Assembly: GCA_963978545.1 (NCBI GenBank)
Contig: OZ021722.1
Location: forward strand, 4,406,001-4,470,000
Length of the DNA stretch: 64,000 bases
From: Linyphia triangularis
Lineage: Eukaryota; Arthropoda; Arachnida; Araneae; Linyphiidae
Direction of reading: 5' to 3'
Shown: one piece after another, positions 49,620 through 59,629 of the stretch
How the letters are laid out: the number at the start of each line of letters is the position of its first letter
How positions within the stretch are numbered: position 1 is the stretch's first letter
Notes under the pieces: generated by a model
What the model was told of the DNA's origin: nothing
Database searches by the model: none
What the model saw: only the letters and a program-made list of their open reading frames with translations
Made by a program: the position numbers and the translations under genes

Positions 49620-50000
49620 GGGTTCCCACTCAAATCACAGAATGAAAATCAATGACTTTTAAGAACCTAATTAATGCTTTAAAGGACCTTAAAAAAATTG
49701 TTTTCAGGCTGACATGTGTCTGTATAAAAAAAAATTCTAAAGTATATTCTACCAAAACAGTTACAAGTTGGCGCATGTGTAATACAAATATGTCGGAAAA
49801 TTCCGATATAATGAGGATAAGTGACGGACACGCAGGGATAGCAAGTCTGAGTTGCATTTTTGTAAATTTTGAAGTTGGTCAACATACACAAAAATTAAGG
49901 ACTTTTAAGGACCTCTAAGCATTTTCAAGGACTTTTAAGCACCTCTAAGCATTTTCAAGGCCTTGAAAACAGGTTAAAAAATATTAAGCACTTTTAAGGA
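49620..50000 (+). repeat. 'aaggacttttaagg' repeat abutting the gap
   Basis: agggttcccactcaaatcac...aatgacttttaagaacc at the left, and at the right a short tandem of 'ctctaagcattttcaaggac' units running into the N block. A relative (gggttctaactgaaagcat...acgacttttcaggacc) is in each array unit. The repeat probably caused the assembly gap. Confidence 0.7.
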
Positions 50001-50200
50001 NNNNNNNNNNNNNNNNNNNNNNNNNNNNNNNNNNNNNNNNNNNNNNNNNNNNNNNNNNNNNNNNNNNNNNNNNNNNNNNNNNNNNNNNNNNNNNNNNNNN
50101 NNNNNNNNNNNNNNNNNNNNNNNNNNNNNNNNNNNNNNNNNNNNNNNNNNNNNNNNNNNNNNNNNNNNNNNNNNNNNNNNNNNNNNNNNNNNNNNNNNNN
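50001..50200. other. Assembly gap (200 N)
   Basis: Two hundred N between the two divergent paralogous genes. The length may be nominal. The open frame reported across it is meaningless. Confidence 0.99.
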
Positions 50201-50214
50201 AATGACTACTTTTA

Positions 50215-50740
50215 TCGCTGCTTCTTCTACTGTTTGTCTCTATCATCAATAGTTAGTATGTGATTGTTAATTTCGTTGAGTATTACGCCGATGTAATTGC
50301 CGCTAGCTATTGCCGGTGTTTGGGCTTGTATGCTGGGCGATTAGCGAGATTTATGTTTTTGTGCCGGTTAATTTCGGCTCATATTGTGCTGATGTCATTG
50401 CGAGATTCACTCCATTATGATGGACACTATCGCTAATATTTACATTCTTGTGATGATAATTTTCACCAAGTATTACATTGATGTAGTTGACTCTATTGCT
50501 GAGATTTGAGTCGGTATGAAAGGCACCATCACCTATATTTACATTGGAGTGATAGTCATTTTTACCCAAGATTAAGCTGATTTGGCGGTTTAATAGCTGT
50601 ATTTTCGATATTTGCGCTGCCGTTTTGGCGCTGATGTTATCACTGATTTGCATTCTTGTAATGGGTGTTTTCGCCAAGGCTTCCGTTGGTGTTATAAGAC
50701 ATTATGTCCATGATTTGTGTTGGTGTGAGGATTGATTTCA
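50215..50740. repeat. Degenerate ~100-bp tandem repeat
   Basis: On the minus strand, blocks like LGENYHHKNVNISD, LGKNDYHSNVNIGD and a shifted LGENTHYKNANQ recur every 99-111 bp. A further block lies near 50290-50340. One 108-codon minus frame (50351-50677) crosses three units, but the next unit is out of frame. It is less AT-rich than the surroundings. Either a minisatellite or a decayed repeat protein. Confidence 0.65.
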
Positions 50741-51089
50741 CTGTGTAGTTCACTCGATGCAGAATGACTAAAATTTCAATATTATAGCTAAATTTATAAC
50801 TACTAATAACTTAAATTTTGAAACAATTTATTTAATTGCTTTGAATGTAGCTTTAAAAAACTAGAAAATTGGGTTTAATTAAATTCGCCCATCATTTTCG
50901 ATATAGTATAATTTTTTAAATATTTTGAAAGAAGAAATCGTTGTTAAGTTATGAAAAGCGAGGCTACTATTTTTGATATCTGAGACTACTATATTGGCTA
51001 CTATTTTCAACGTCTAAGACTACTATTTTGGCTACTATTTTTAACATTTGAGGCTACTAAAGCAACTATTTTCAAGGCCTATAGTCAGT

Positions 51090-51540
51090 GGCAGCCCTGG
51101 AATCTGGAAATCAGGAAATTGTCAGAAAGCTTTCTGATTTTGGGAAAAAAATTGGAAATCGCAGGAGATTTTTTAAAATTTCACGAAAATCGGGGAAATT
51201 TTCTTTTTGATCGTTTTCAAGGTGCGCTTCTTCGTTCATCCGTATTTTGGCGGCATTTACACCGGAGAGTTGTGGGGGTAATTGTTAGAAGTTTAATATA
51301 ACTTAATAATTTTTATGTTTCCTTACCGCCAAAACTATTTTTTTTTTTGTTACTAAAAAAAGGCATATTATCTCTTAAGCATACATATTCTATCTGTTCA
51401 GGGTGTCTACACAACTAGAGAACCTGGAAAAGTTACAGAAATTTAGGGGGGGGGGGGAGTTGCTCGTAAAATCATGGAATTTCTTAGAAATCTATCAAGG
51501 AAATCAGGGAAATTTCCCTGGATTTTGTCGACACCTTGAG
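51090..51540 (-). mobile_element. GTGGCCAC-type element, reversed copy 8 without clear ends
   Basis: Reversed order of blocks: gaatctggaaatcaggaaat, aaaatcggggaaattttc, cgtattttggcggcattta, agggtgtctac, then a final piece aaatcagggaaatttccctg. It holds a G run near 51447 and creates three shadow frames. Confidence 0.7.
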
Positions 51541-51673
51541 GTGTATTCTATGAACATGAATAATAAATGGTCAAGGAAGGAGAGGGATGGGGGGGGGGGG
51601 CAAATACACTGAACCAACCCCTTACCTACTTGATTCCTTCATTAAAGTATAATTTTTCCCCCCCACTAAGCAA

Positions 51674-51706
<33 letters not shown>

Positions 51707-52123
51707 TGAAATAGTAACGGTTTTAGAAGTTCACACCAAGGTTAAAAAGCTCTGTGCCATATAATACCAACATTTGACATTTTGATTGAAAAAAAAGTTT
51801 TCATTAAGGCTCATTTGCTGAAATTTTGCTCTCGAATTTTGTTGTAACTTAACTGTTTAGCCAAAGTTTATACTCTTCTACCAAAAATATACATTTATCT
51901 TTACATCTAGCTTTCCACTAAACAACTTTAAAAAAAAAAAAAAAAAAAAAAATAACAATAAGAAATAGTAACCGTTTCAGAAGTTCATACCAAGTTAAAA
52001 ATCTCTGTGTCATACGCAAACAACTTTATATATATATAAAAAAAGTGTCTTTAAGTGTTTTTTTAACCTTCTCCATTAGCACATATATTTCTTACTTATA
52101 TACTCTATGTACTTTTCCCTTAG
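51541..52123. other. Low-complexity intron/upstream DNA
   Basis: Contains a 10-G run near 51590, A tracts near 51680 and 51930, and a diverged duplication: 'aaagtgaaatagtaacgg...ttcacaccaaggtt' near 51700 and 'aagaaatagtaaccg...ttcataccaagtt' near 51960. No exon recognised. Confidence 0.6.
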
Positions 52124-52172
52124 GCTCCTCCGGCGGGCTGTTTCACAGTCAATAATCACGGCGAGGTTAGAA
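52124..52172 (+). CDS. Plus gene exon 1 (first recognised)
   Basis: Acceptor TTTTCCCTTAG, donor GAA/GTAAGTGA. One leading base, then LLRRAVSQSIITARLE, ending in phase 0, which fits the next exon. A shorter alternative donor GAG/GTTAGA would use another frame (APPAGCFTVNNHGE) and also end in phase 0. I prefer the stronger donor and the helical sequence. Confidence 0.6.
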
Positions 52173-52973
52173 GTAAGTGACCAGAAATATATATATCTTA
52201 ATATTTTTATTTCCAGTTAAATTTTATTCGGAGAATAATTGTATCTGTTTTATTTTGGTGATAAAATACCTTTATAAAATTTGTATAGGCAAATTAGGGT
52301 TACCTCTAATTTATAATTGTATCTGTTTTGATTGATGATGCATTTTGGGGATAAGATCCCTTTGTAAATAAGTTATGGCTATTTGTATAGCCAAGTTAGG
52401 GTTAAAGGTTATAAAAAGATACTATGGGTAGGTTATTTTTTTTTTTTTTATATATATATGAAAGTCATGTTTTCTTTTTAAATTTTGTTATAGATACGAT
52501 TTAATTATCAGATTTAAAAATAAATAGTTTTTCTAAATGATTTATAATCAAATAAAAACGGATGTTTTCTAAGCAGTTACGTTTTTAAAAACGGATTAGT
52601 GTTGTTCTAGTCGAGCAAATATAGTTATTAAATTGCAGAGAGATAAAAATCTCCGGAAGATATGCGGATTTTTCGTTGAAAAGGCAATTGGCTCTTCCGA
52701 TGGTGTTATTATCTTTAATTTTGTTTTTAATGGATTCACCTCATTGAATACGCTGCAGTGATGTGCGATCCGGTTAAAATACGCGCTGATTGGCTGTGCA
52801 GTAATCTTACGTGTGACGTCTTTGAACTGAGGAGCCAATAGTGTTTCGCCAAGTGAATGATGTCACGAAATAGTTTCGTCACAGCCTTCTTTTAAAACTC
52901 TTATAGTAACCGTGGTTAGAAAAGTAAAGTATTAAGATTTATCAGCTTAAATCAATATATATCGAATTAATAT

Positions 52974-53060
52974 ATATTTATTAATACATATTTATTAATA
53001 CATATTTATTAATACATATTTATTAATACATATTTATTAATACATATTTATTAATATATA
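52974..53060. repeat. 14-bp minisatellite
   Basis: About six perfect copies of ttattaatacatat in the intron before exon 53270-53353. The equivalent place in the right duplicate copy has only a short AT run. Confidence 0.95.
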
Positions 53061-53269
53061 TTGAAGAGTTTTAATACCGAACTATATGCGCAGGTCATCA
53101 ATATTATGCTAAATAAGTTGGGATTAGGTCGGAACTATATCTTTTACGCGGAAGGATCCGAATTCAATGAGGTCAGGATAGGTTGTCTTGGAATAGAGCT
53201 TTTGAATAATGAAATGGCCTTGCACTTAGTTCCATTAACTGATGTAAACTAATCTTTTTTTTTTTTAAG

Positions 53270-53353
53270 GAAAAAACCAGAAGGGAGGCAGCACACTCCC
53301 AGGTGCTGCAGCTAGCAGTTCTCTCCTCCAGATTGCAGCCACTGGAGGAAGAG
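53270..53353 (+). CDS. Duplicated coiled-coil exon, copy a
   Basis: 84 bp, phase 0 to 0, 28 residues starting EKTRREAAHSQVLQLAVLSS and ending LQPLEEE. The acceptor is T(10)AAG, weaker than the TAG of copy b, with donor GAG/GTTTGT in both. Leucines 15, 18, 22 and 25 fit a heptad pattern. A length of exactly four heptads means inclusion of one or both copies keeps both frame and coil register. A proline at position 24 would kink the helix. Confidence 0.75.
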
Positions 53354-53434
53354 GTTTGTAAATCTTTCTTCCTTCATAAGGATTATCTGGATTAGATCAC
53401 CTTTAGATCTAATGATTCAATTTTAAAAGCTTTA

Positions 53435-53660
53435 TTTATTGACTTCGATTGTGTTTGTCGATTGGAGGCAAATCTAGGGAAGTCTTAATTAGCCCTCTTT
53501 GCCGTTATCCAATCGGGCTGAAACTTGACAGATAGGTTCGATGTCGATGACAATGCATTCTCTATCAAATTTTGGGGGATGTCACTGTCACTAAAAGATC
53601 GCTTTTAAGGAATACTAATGAATCAACTTGCCGACATTCAAACGCCCATTTAACCGGCCG
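53435..53660. repeat. 'gtcgatgacaatgcattct' family, copy 2
   Basis: Matches 22629-22870 over its whole length (tgtttgtcgattgg, gaaacttgacagataggttc, tgtcgatgacaatgcattct, gtcactgtcactaaaag). The start is shared with 54825-54905 through the exon duplication. Confidence 0.8.
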
Positions 53661-53727
53661 TTGTTGAAACTCATTCCTGTTGACAATTTTTTTTTAAATT
53701 AATTAATTAAAATTAATTAATAACAGA

Positions 53728-54166
53728 GTGGCCACAGAACCTGAAAAACCTGGAAATCAGGGAAATGTAGGGGAGCTTTTTGATTCTGGAAAAAATCAGG
53801 GAAATGTTCGGGAACTTTTTTTATAATTTCACGAAAATCAGGGAAATTTTCAGGCATGTTTTCCCTTTTCTTCCGCATTTTGGCGCCATTTCCCGGAAGA
53901 TTAGTTGTGGTAATCGTTAGAAGTTTAATGTTTTGGAAAAATTTAAACTTTTCATTACCACCAAAACTATTTTTTAATAAAAATTGGCATGTTATCTCCT
54001 TAGCATACATGTTCTCAGGGTGTCTGAACATCTGGAAAAATTGGGGAAATTTAAAAAAAAAAAAAAAAAAAAAATGCCGTACAATCAAGGATTTTTAAGA
54101 AATCTGTCAGGGAAATCAGGAAATTGTCAGGGAACTTTATTTACTGAATTTTGTGGCCTTGCCCTG
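53728..54166 (-). mobile_element. GTGGCCAC-type element, reversed copy 9
   Basis: From agagtggccacagaacctg to ttttgtggccttgccctg, 439 bp, with all blocks in reverse order. It separates the two copies of the duplicated exon. The long frames 53717-54172 on both strands are shadows. Confidence 0.88.
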
Positions 54167-54185
54167 TTATAGTAACCGTGTTTAG

Positions 54186-54361
54186 TTGTATTCAGATTAT
54201 CTGGCGCCGTCAGCAACACGAGGGCTATAATGCTCCGAAACATTCGTCATTAGACAAGCCAACATACATTTACAAACACCCATGCTTAACACGGGACTCG
54301 GAACCCGCAACCTCGCGGTCTAGAAGCCAGCACGCTAACCACTATACCGTTTGGTCGGCCA
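54186..54361 (-). mobile_element. tRNA-derived SINE with 13-bp target-site duplication
   Basis: The minus strand begins TGGCCGACCAAACGGTATAG, then A box TAGTGGTTAGCGTGCTGG and B box GGTTCCGAGTCCC. TAACCGTGTTTAG is present on both sides (54173-54185 and 54362-54374). The undisturbed site is visible in the duplicate segment at about 52908 (taaccgtggttag). Length 176 bp. It inserted after the exon duplication. Confidence 0.9.
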
Positions 54362-54910
54362 TAACCGTGTTTAGAAAAGTAAAGTATTAAGATTTACCAA
54401 CTTAAATTAATATTTGTAGAATCAATATATATATTTGTCAATATATATTGGAAGTTTAAATATCTAACTATGTGAAGAGGTTACTTTATAAGTTGATGTG
54501 ATTTGCCTCCGAACTATATCTTTGACGCGGAAGGATCTTTCTAACAATGACGTCATTATAAGTTGTCTTGGAATATAGAGCTTTTGAATTATGTTATGCA
54601 TGAAATGGCCTTGCGCTTAGTTCCGATTAACTGATATAAACTGATCTTTTTTTTTTTTAGGAAGAAACAAGAAGGGAGGAAGCGCACTCCCAAGAGATGC
54701 AACTAGCAGTTCTCTCCTCCAGATTGCAGCCACTGGAGGAAGAGGTTTGTTAATCTTTCTTCCTTCATAAGGATTATCTGGATTAGATCACCTTTAGATC
54801 TTATGATTCAATTTTAAATCCTTTATATTAACTTCGAGTATGATTGTCGATGAGAGACAAATCTGCGGAGGCCTAATTCACCCCCTTTTCCCGTCATCCA
54901 ATCGGTCTTA
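54362..54910. repeat. Intronic duplicated segment, right copy (contains exon 54661-54744)
   Basis: Partner of 52910-53500: aaccgtgtttagaaaagtaa, cgaactatatctttgacgcg, ttgtcttggaata, exon, then tttgttaatctttcttcctt. It starts directly after the SINE. Confidence 0.85.
54661..54744 (+). CDS. Duplicated coiled-coil exon, copy b
   Basis: 84 bp, phase 0 to 0, starting EETRREEAHSQEMQLAVLSS and ending RLQPLEEE. It differs from copy a at four of 28 residues. Acceptor T(12)AG, donor GAG/GTTTGT. With the next exon (NKRLKDV) the leucines at 18, 25 and 32 and Asn at 29 give a leucine-zipper-like a/d pattern, in the manner of bZIP coils. No basic DNA-contact region of bZIP type is evident upstream. Confidence 0.8.
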
Positions 54911-55105
54911 ATTAAAAGACATGTCCAACTGATAACAAATTCAAATTATTTTTCTAAAAACGCCTATATTAGCACTTAACTATATGCAAACCGGTCTTTG
55001 TTAAAAAAAAAAAAATCTTGCTTGGTTTACATACAGACTTTGAGTAATTTCCTTTCTTGTTTTTTGTGTTGATATGCTTAGTTTCATTCCATTTAACATA
55101 TTCTA

Positions 55106-55734
55106 CAGTCAAATCCCTTTTAACGTGAAATCGCTTAGTATGAAATCCCGTTTACAGCGCAATATAAGCAGCTTTCGTTACGATGGAGCTTGAACTTGAG
55201 GTTAATTTATTCGTTCAACACGAAATCGCATAACGTGAAATCCCGCCAAAGACGAAATAGAATTTGATTTTCAAACCACTTTTTTTTTTTAGATTGTCTT
55301 CATTATTTGGATGGAATTTAAAGGTGTCGCGAAAACATTCTTCAAGTTGAAGCTAACAAAATGTCAGAGCAATAAAATTTCTAGGAAATTGCTGTGAAAT
55401 TAGCTAATTTCGGGGCATATTTACATGGCATCTATTCGTGAACTGGGTTTGTGACTTGAAAGAATAAATAAAATAAGTAATTAAAAAAAAAAAAAAAAAA
55501 AAAAAATCGGGAAAAGATTGAAAGGTCTTATGCTGTCATTCAATTTGAACCTGCAAGGAAAAGGATGCGGGCCAGTAAAAATGAAGACTTGAAGTAAAAA
55601 TAGCAGTATTAGGTGCACATAAGAGTTAGTAATAGTTTAAATCTGCATTAGTTAGATGAAAACTTTTTTAGGCGGTTAACACGCGGAATACGGTTAACGT
55701 GAAAAATTTCGGCTGTGTTAACGGGGTTTGACTG
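55106..55734. mobile_element. Pogo/Tigger-like DNA transposon remnant
   Basis: 629 bp starting CAGTCAAATCCCTTTTAACG and ending TTAACGGGGTTTGACTG. The ends are imperfect inverted repeats and TA flanks both (55104-55105, 55735-55736). The ends resemble pogo/Tigger elements (CAGT...), a TA-inserting mariner relative. The interior holds an A tract and broken frames only, so it is non-autonomous. Confidence 0.82.
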
Positions 55735-55786
55735 TACATGTTTTTGTTACCATTCATCTAAGGTCTGTTTCTGTTGCCAATTGTAG

Positions 55787-55875
55787 AACAAAAGATTGAA
55801 AGATGTAAAAGAGGCCAACCAGGGCCAACTGACCCAAACAAGACTCCTCGTAAAAGTCTTCGAGGAAGATTTAAT
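55787..55875 (+). CDS. Plus gene exon 4, coiled-coil continuation
   Basis: Acceptor GCCAATTGTAG, donor AT/GTGAGTAT. In phase 0 it reads NKRLKDVKEANQGQLTQTRL then LVKVFEEDL plus a split Ile codon. It corresponds by position and phase to minus exon 47902-47969. Confidence 0.8.
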
Positions 55876-55910
55876 GTGAGTATTTTAATTTTTTTTTTTG
55901 CTTCATTAAG

Positions 55911-55941
<31 letters not shown>

Positions 55942-55959
55942 TCTTTAGTAATAAAACAA

Positions 55960-56160
55960 AGAGGCGTAGAGTTCTGAAGTTATCAACATAAGTAGCTTTG
56001 ACCTTCTAATTTGACGTCTGAAAACTAGAATGTTAAAAGTTTTATTAGTTTTCAATTCATTTTTCTCGAATTAATTAATTAATATTTTACAAAACGATTT
56101 GTAACAGGACTACAGCTCTAAAATTTTCAACGTAAGTAGTTTTTAGTCAAAAGGCTCAAG
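55960..56160. repeat. 'tcaacataagtagctttg' repeat
   Basis: gttctgaagttatcaacata...ccttctaatttgacg...gaatgttaaaag matches 30760-30985, with a partial second copy near 56110-56145. Followed by a (CA)n run near 56205-56220. Confidence 0.65.
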
Positions 56161-56479
56161 TCAACTAATGTTGTTCCGAGCTATAGCGTTATGCCGGGTA
56201 AAAAAAACACACACACACACACCTTTTTTCGAATTTTGAGTCGTAATATCTTTAAAATAAGGTATCCGATATTTAAAAAATTTTAGTCAATTTTTTCAGT
56301 TGGCCATCGGCATTTGCAAATAAAAACTTATTCCTTTTAAAGAGCATACAAAAAAAATCTTTGAAAAGTATACTCCTGGAATAACGTACTTAAATAACTG
56401 AAATTAAGACCCTAAAACATAATTTAAGACACTACTTCAGGAAGAACGCATTTTTCTATAGTCCAAGACAGCTTATCCT

Positions 56480-56640
56480 GACCTCGTGAATACGCTACGC
56501 TGACGTGTGATCCGGTTTTAATACGCGCTGATTGGCAACTCAATAATCTTACATTACACGCGAGTTCTTGAACTGAGAAGTGTTAAACTGGGCTAATTGT
56601 GACTCGCCAAGTGAGTGACATCGTTGAATGCTCTGGTAAA
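56480..56640. repeat. Intronic segment related to the exon-duplication flank
   Basis: tgtgatccggttttaatacg, cgctgattggc, tcttgaactgag, cgccaagtgagtgaca match 52760-52865. A third relative is at 59630-59900. No exon copy is attached here. Confidence 0.75.
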
Positions 56641-56722
56641 AGATACAGTTCAGGGAAAATCACCACTTTTATGGTAATATTGATAACCCGCACACATAGT
56701 TTTGTATTAAATTTAAATATAT

Positions 56723-57474
56723 TGTTGCGTTGGACGGGTTCGAAAGATTTGAAGCCAAAGCAGATCAAAAGTTGCAGAAATTTATTCCAATATAACTCTT
56801 CTCAGAATCTCTTACAACTCCAGAACTTCTCGTTCTAGTAGACAGAATACAGCTCTTTTCACAACAATAGATCACAAAACAGCAGTTAAAAACTTGACAA
56901 CACAACTGCTCAAATCGCTGCACAAGACAATGCAATACAGTTCGCTTTCGGAACTCTCTGAACTCTCACTGAGACTCAGTATCAGTAATTCCAGTCAACT
57001 AATGGACTCAGCTAACAACTAACTCCATCACCCGCTCCCTGAGATTTTATAGGGGAGGTGAATAATACGTGAACCTTCTTGAAACTCCTAGAGGTAGATA
57101 TTTAAAGAACTTTCCAGATAGTAGTCGAAAAGTCCTATACATGTACATGGGGACCGAAAATGTCGCCAAATGGTCGCCAAGTTTGGCAACATTTGGCGAC
57201 AAAAATTAGTCACCAAAACCGTCGCCAACTTGGCTCTATCTCGCCAATTTGGCGAGATTGCCATTATCATAATGTTAAATGCCCTGCTCCTTGTAACACT
57301 CGCTTCCCAGCGTTACCTCTGTAAAACCCGTTATCAAGCATCGAGAGACTCATTGCAGGGAATCAAACTAAAGACGAACTATTGCACTGCCTTATGCAAA
57401 ATGTACATAAATTTTCCTATTTACAAAATTAACACTTCGAAATATTTACAAATATACATCATAAATTCGTAACA
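56723..57474 (+). mobile_element. Solo LTR, copy 1
   Basis: 752 bp, TGTTGCGTTGGACGG at the left and AAATTCGTAACA at the right, so TGTTG...CAACA-like termini. ATAT lies directly on both sides (56719-56722 and 57475-57478), a 4-bp target duplication. It contains the eye-catching tandem of gtcgcca/ttggcga words near 57160-57255. No internal retroviral genes. The TGTT/AACA ends and the 4-bp duplication fit a Bel/Pao-type retrotransposon, which is inferred. Confidence 0.88.
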
Positions 57475-57619
57475 ATATGTCGATTCAACCAAAAAAAAGC
57501 TTTTAAATTTTAATTTTACTTAATACTTTATTGTTGTTGATAAGTTTTCTCTTTGATTGTAGTTTGTTTAAGTAGTTTACCATTTACGGAGTTTTTTTTT
57601 CTTTCTTTCTTTATTATAG

Positions 57620-57760
57620 AAAAGAAAGAAGACTGAGGGAAGAAAAAGAGGAGCAGCTGAGAGTTCTGGCAGAGGAAGTAAGGATCGCAAGGGAGGCGAG
57701 GTTGGCCAGAGAGGAGGAACAGCGAGTTATGGCCGAAGCTGCCCTCGCGCCTCTACCTCC
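57620..57760 (+). CDS. Plus gene exon 5, long Arg/Glu helix ending APLPP
   Basis: 141 bp from acceptor ATTATAG to donor CC/GTCAGT. It reads KERRLREEKEEQLRVLAEEV, RIAREARLAREEEQRVMAEA and ALAPLP plus a split Pro codon. Strongly helical, single-helix-like charge pattern. The end APLPP then FD-x-DELD is shared with the minus gene. Confidence 0.88.
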
Positions 57761-57984
57761 GTCAGTATTTTATTTATATATTATTGCTTAATCAGTGAAG
57801 GGCGGTCAATGGAAGTAATTCTCGCCCTAAAATAAATGAAAGCTTATGGGAAAAGAACATTAGAAACGTTCTGCATAAATTATAAAAGTGGATGAATTTC
57901 GATTTTTTTTTTGTTGCTAAGTCGGCAAATTTTTGTAAAAAATAAGATGTAAATAATGCTGACATTAGTCTTGATAAAAATTCT

Positions 57985-58060
57985 TCCAGCAGGTGGCTAT
58001 AAAGCCTTTTGGGATTAGGCTCTTCAAGCATTTTGGAATTTGCTTCCGGTTCCGCGTTGA
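57985..58060. repeat. 'caggtggctataaagcc' repeat
   Basis: Matches 27190-27240 and the reverse of 46085-46150. Confidence 0.6.
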
Positions 58061-58730
58061 CCATAGTACCAACAGAGAACATAATTATTATTTCTTTTCA
58101 AGTTTTCTAATGCAGGGAAATATTATTAAAAAAAAAAATAAAAAAAAAATTGTATGTGAGTAATGTTCTTTTAAACATTAAATGCATTTTTAAATGTAAT
58201 ATGTTATCTTTTTTTTTTAACGTTTAATACTACTGTGAACAATCGAAAAGAAAGCAAATTCGAAATTGCCTTTAAACGAGTGCTCTGCCATCTATGAGCA
58301 TAGCAAGTCACAATATTGAGACGTTTATCTATTTTTTTTTTTATCATCAACAAACTTCGTTAAATGTATATTATTTTTTAACTTTCTATATAAAATAAAC
58401 TCTTAAATTTATAATATATCTGTTTCGTTTTATTATTATGTTAATTATGGGTCTGTTGTCGAAGGGGATCCATTTAGCTATTAATGATCTTGCTTCCCTT
58501 ATGTCACCGCACGCCACTGTGACTGTACTGAATGCCAGTAAACGTGTTATTTACTTTAAATCTTCTTACAAAAAATGCTTTCTTATTTTGCCTGATCGTT
58601 AGTCTATCTCACATCTTTAGACCGAAACACGCTTAACATGAGTTAATTTTCATTAATCTTTATTAATTTTTTTTTTTTTTAAACATTCCATTTATAATTT
58701 AAGTGCTGTTAAATTTTCTGATTCGAATGA

Positions 58731-58885
58731 AATGTCCTTTAAAGAGGATCATTCCCTATTCTTGCTACGTCACTGTCTTCTAAGCCCAGTTCATTGAGAG
58801 CACTTGAAAATTGGTGAGTTAGGTACGCAAATGATCACTAAATAAAATGACTCACATAATATTCATTTAAAGTCTCAACTTTTAT
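58731..58885 (+). repeat. 'gtcctttaaagaggatcat' repeat, relative of 37911-38095
   Basis: aagcccagttcattgagagc, gagttaggtacgcaaatgat and ttcatttaaagtctcaac align with the family. Lies in the intron just before solo LTR 2. Confidence 0.7.
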
Positions 58886-58950
58886 AAATGAAACTTTAAA
58901 AAAAAAAGCAAAAGCAAAAGACTATTATTTCAGATGGCGCTTATTACTAT

Positions 58951-59609
58951 TGTTGCGTGGCCGGGTTCGAAAGATTTGAAGCAAAAGCAGATCAAAACTT
59001 GCAGAAGTTTATTCCACCATAACTCTTCTCAGATTCTCTTACAACTCCAGAACTTCTCGTTCTAGTAGACAGAATACAGCTCTTTTCACAACAATAGAGC
59101 ACAAAACAGCAGTTAAAAACTTGACAACACAACTGCTCAAATCGCTGCACAAGACAATGCAATACAGTTCACTTTCGGAACTCTCTGAACTCTCACTGAG
59201 ACTCAGTATCTCAACTCGCTAATTCCAAACTTTCCAGATCGTAGTAAAAAAGTCCTATACATGTACATGGGGACCGAAAATGTCGCCAAATGGTCGCCAT
59301 GTTTGGCGACATTCGGCGATTTCTCGCCAAATTAGGCGACAAAAATTAGTCGCCAAAACCGTCGCCAACTTGGATCTATCTCGCCAACTTGGCGAGATTT
59401 CTATTACCATAATGTTAAATGCCCTGCTCCTTAAAACTCGCTTCCCAGAGTTACCTCTGTAAAACTCGTTATCAAGCATCAAGAGATTCATTGCAGGGAA
59501 ACAAACTAAAGGCGAACTATTGCACTGCCTTATGCAAAATGTACATAAATTTTACTATTTACAAAATTAACACTACGAAATATTTACAAATATACAAAAA
59601 TTCGTAACA
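58951..59609 (+). mobile_element. Solo LTR, copy 2
   Basis: 659 bp, TGTTGCGTGGCCGGG to AAATTCGTAACA, flanked by CTAT on both sides (58947-58950, 59610-59613). It is closely similar to copy 1 but lacks about 90 bp in the middle (near 59220). The different target duplications show two separate insertions. Confidence 0.9.
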
Positions 59610-59629
59610 CTATAGACGTTTTGTCCCGC

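Larger units (their letters stand above)
52740..53560. repeat. Intronic duplicated segment, left copy (contains exon 53270-53353)
   Basis: From about 52910 the sequence aaccgtggttagaaaagtaa...cttttacgcggaaggatc...tggccttgcacttagttcc, the exon and the following intron start are repeated at 54362-54910. The upstream part (ccggttaaaatacgcgctga...cgccaagtgaatgatgtcac) recurs near 56490-56620 and 59630-59700. It holds a CCAAT-like pair (gattggct, agccaata). Confidence 0.85.

Noticed and set aside
53717..54172. Three overlapping frames around 53.7-54.2 kb
   Set aside because: They lie within a GTGGCCAC-type element; the same pseudo-protein words occur at 40486-40680 and 45291-45503.
57088..57472. 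Frames on both strands in 57.1-57.5 kb and 59.25-59.6 kb
   Set aside because: They lie within the two solo LTRs, which do not encode protein.
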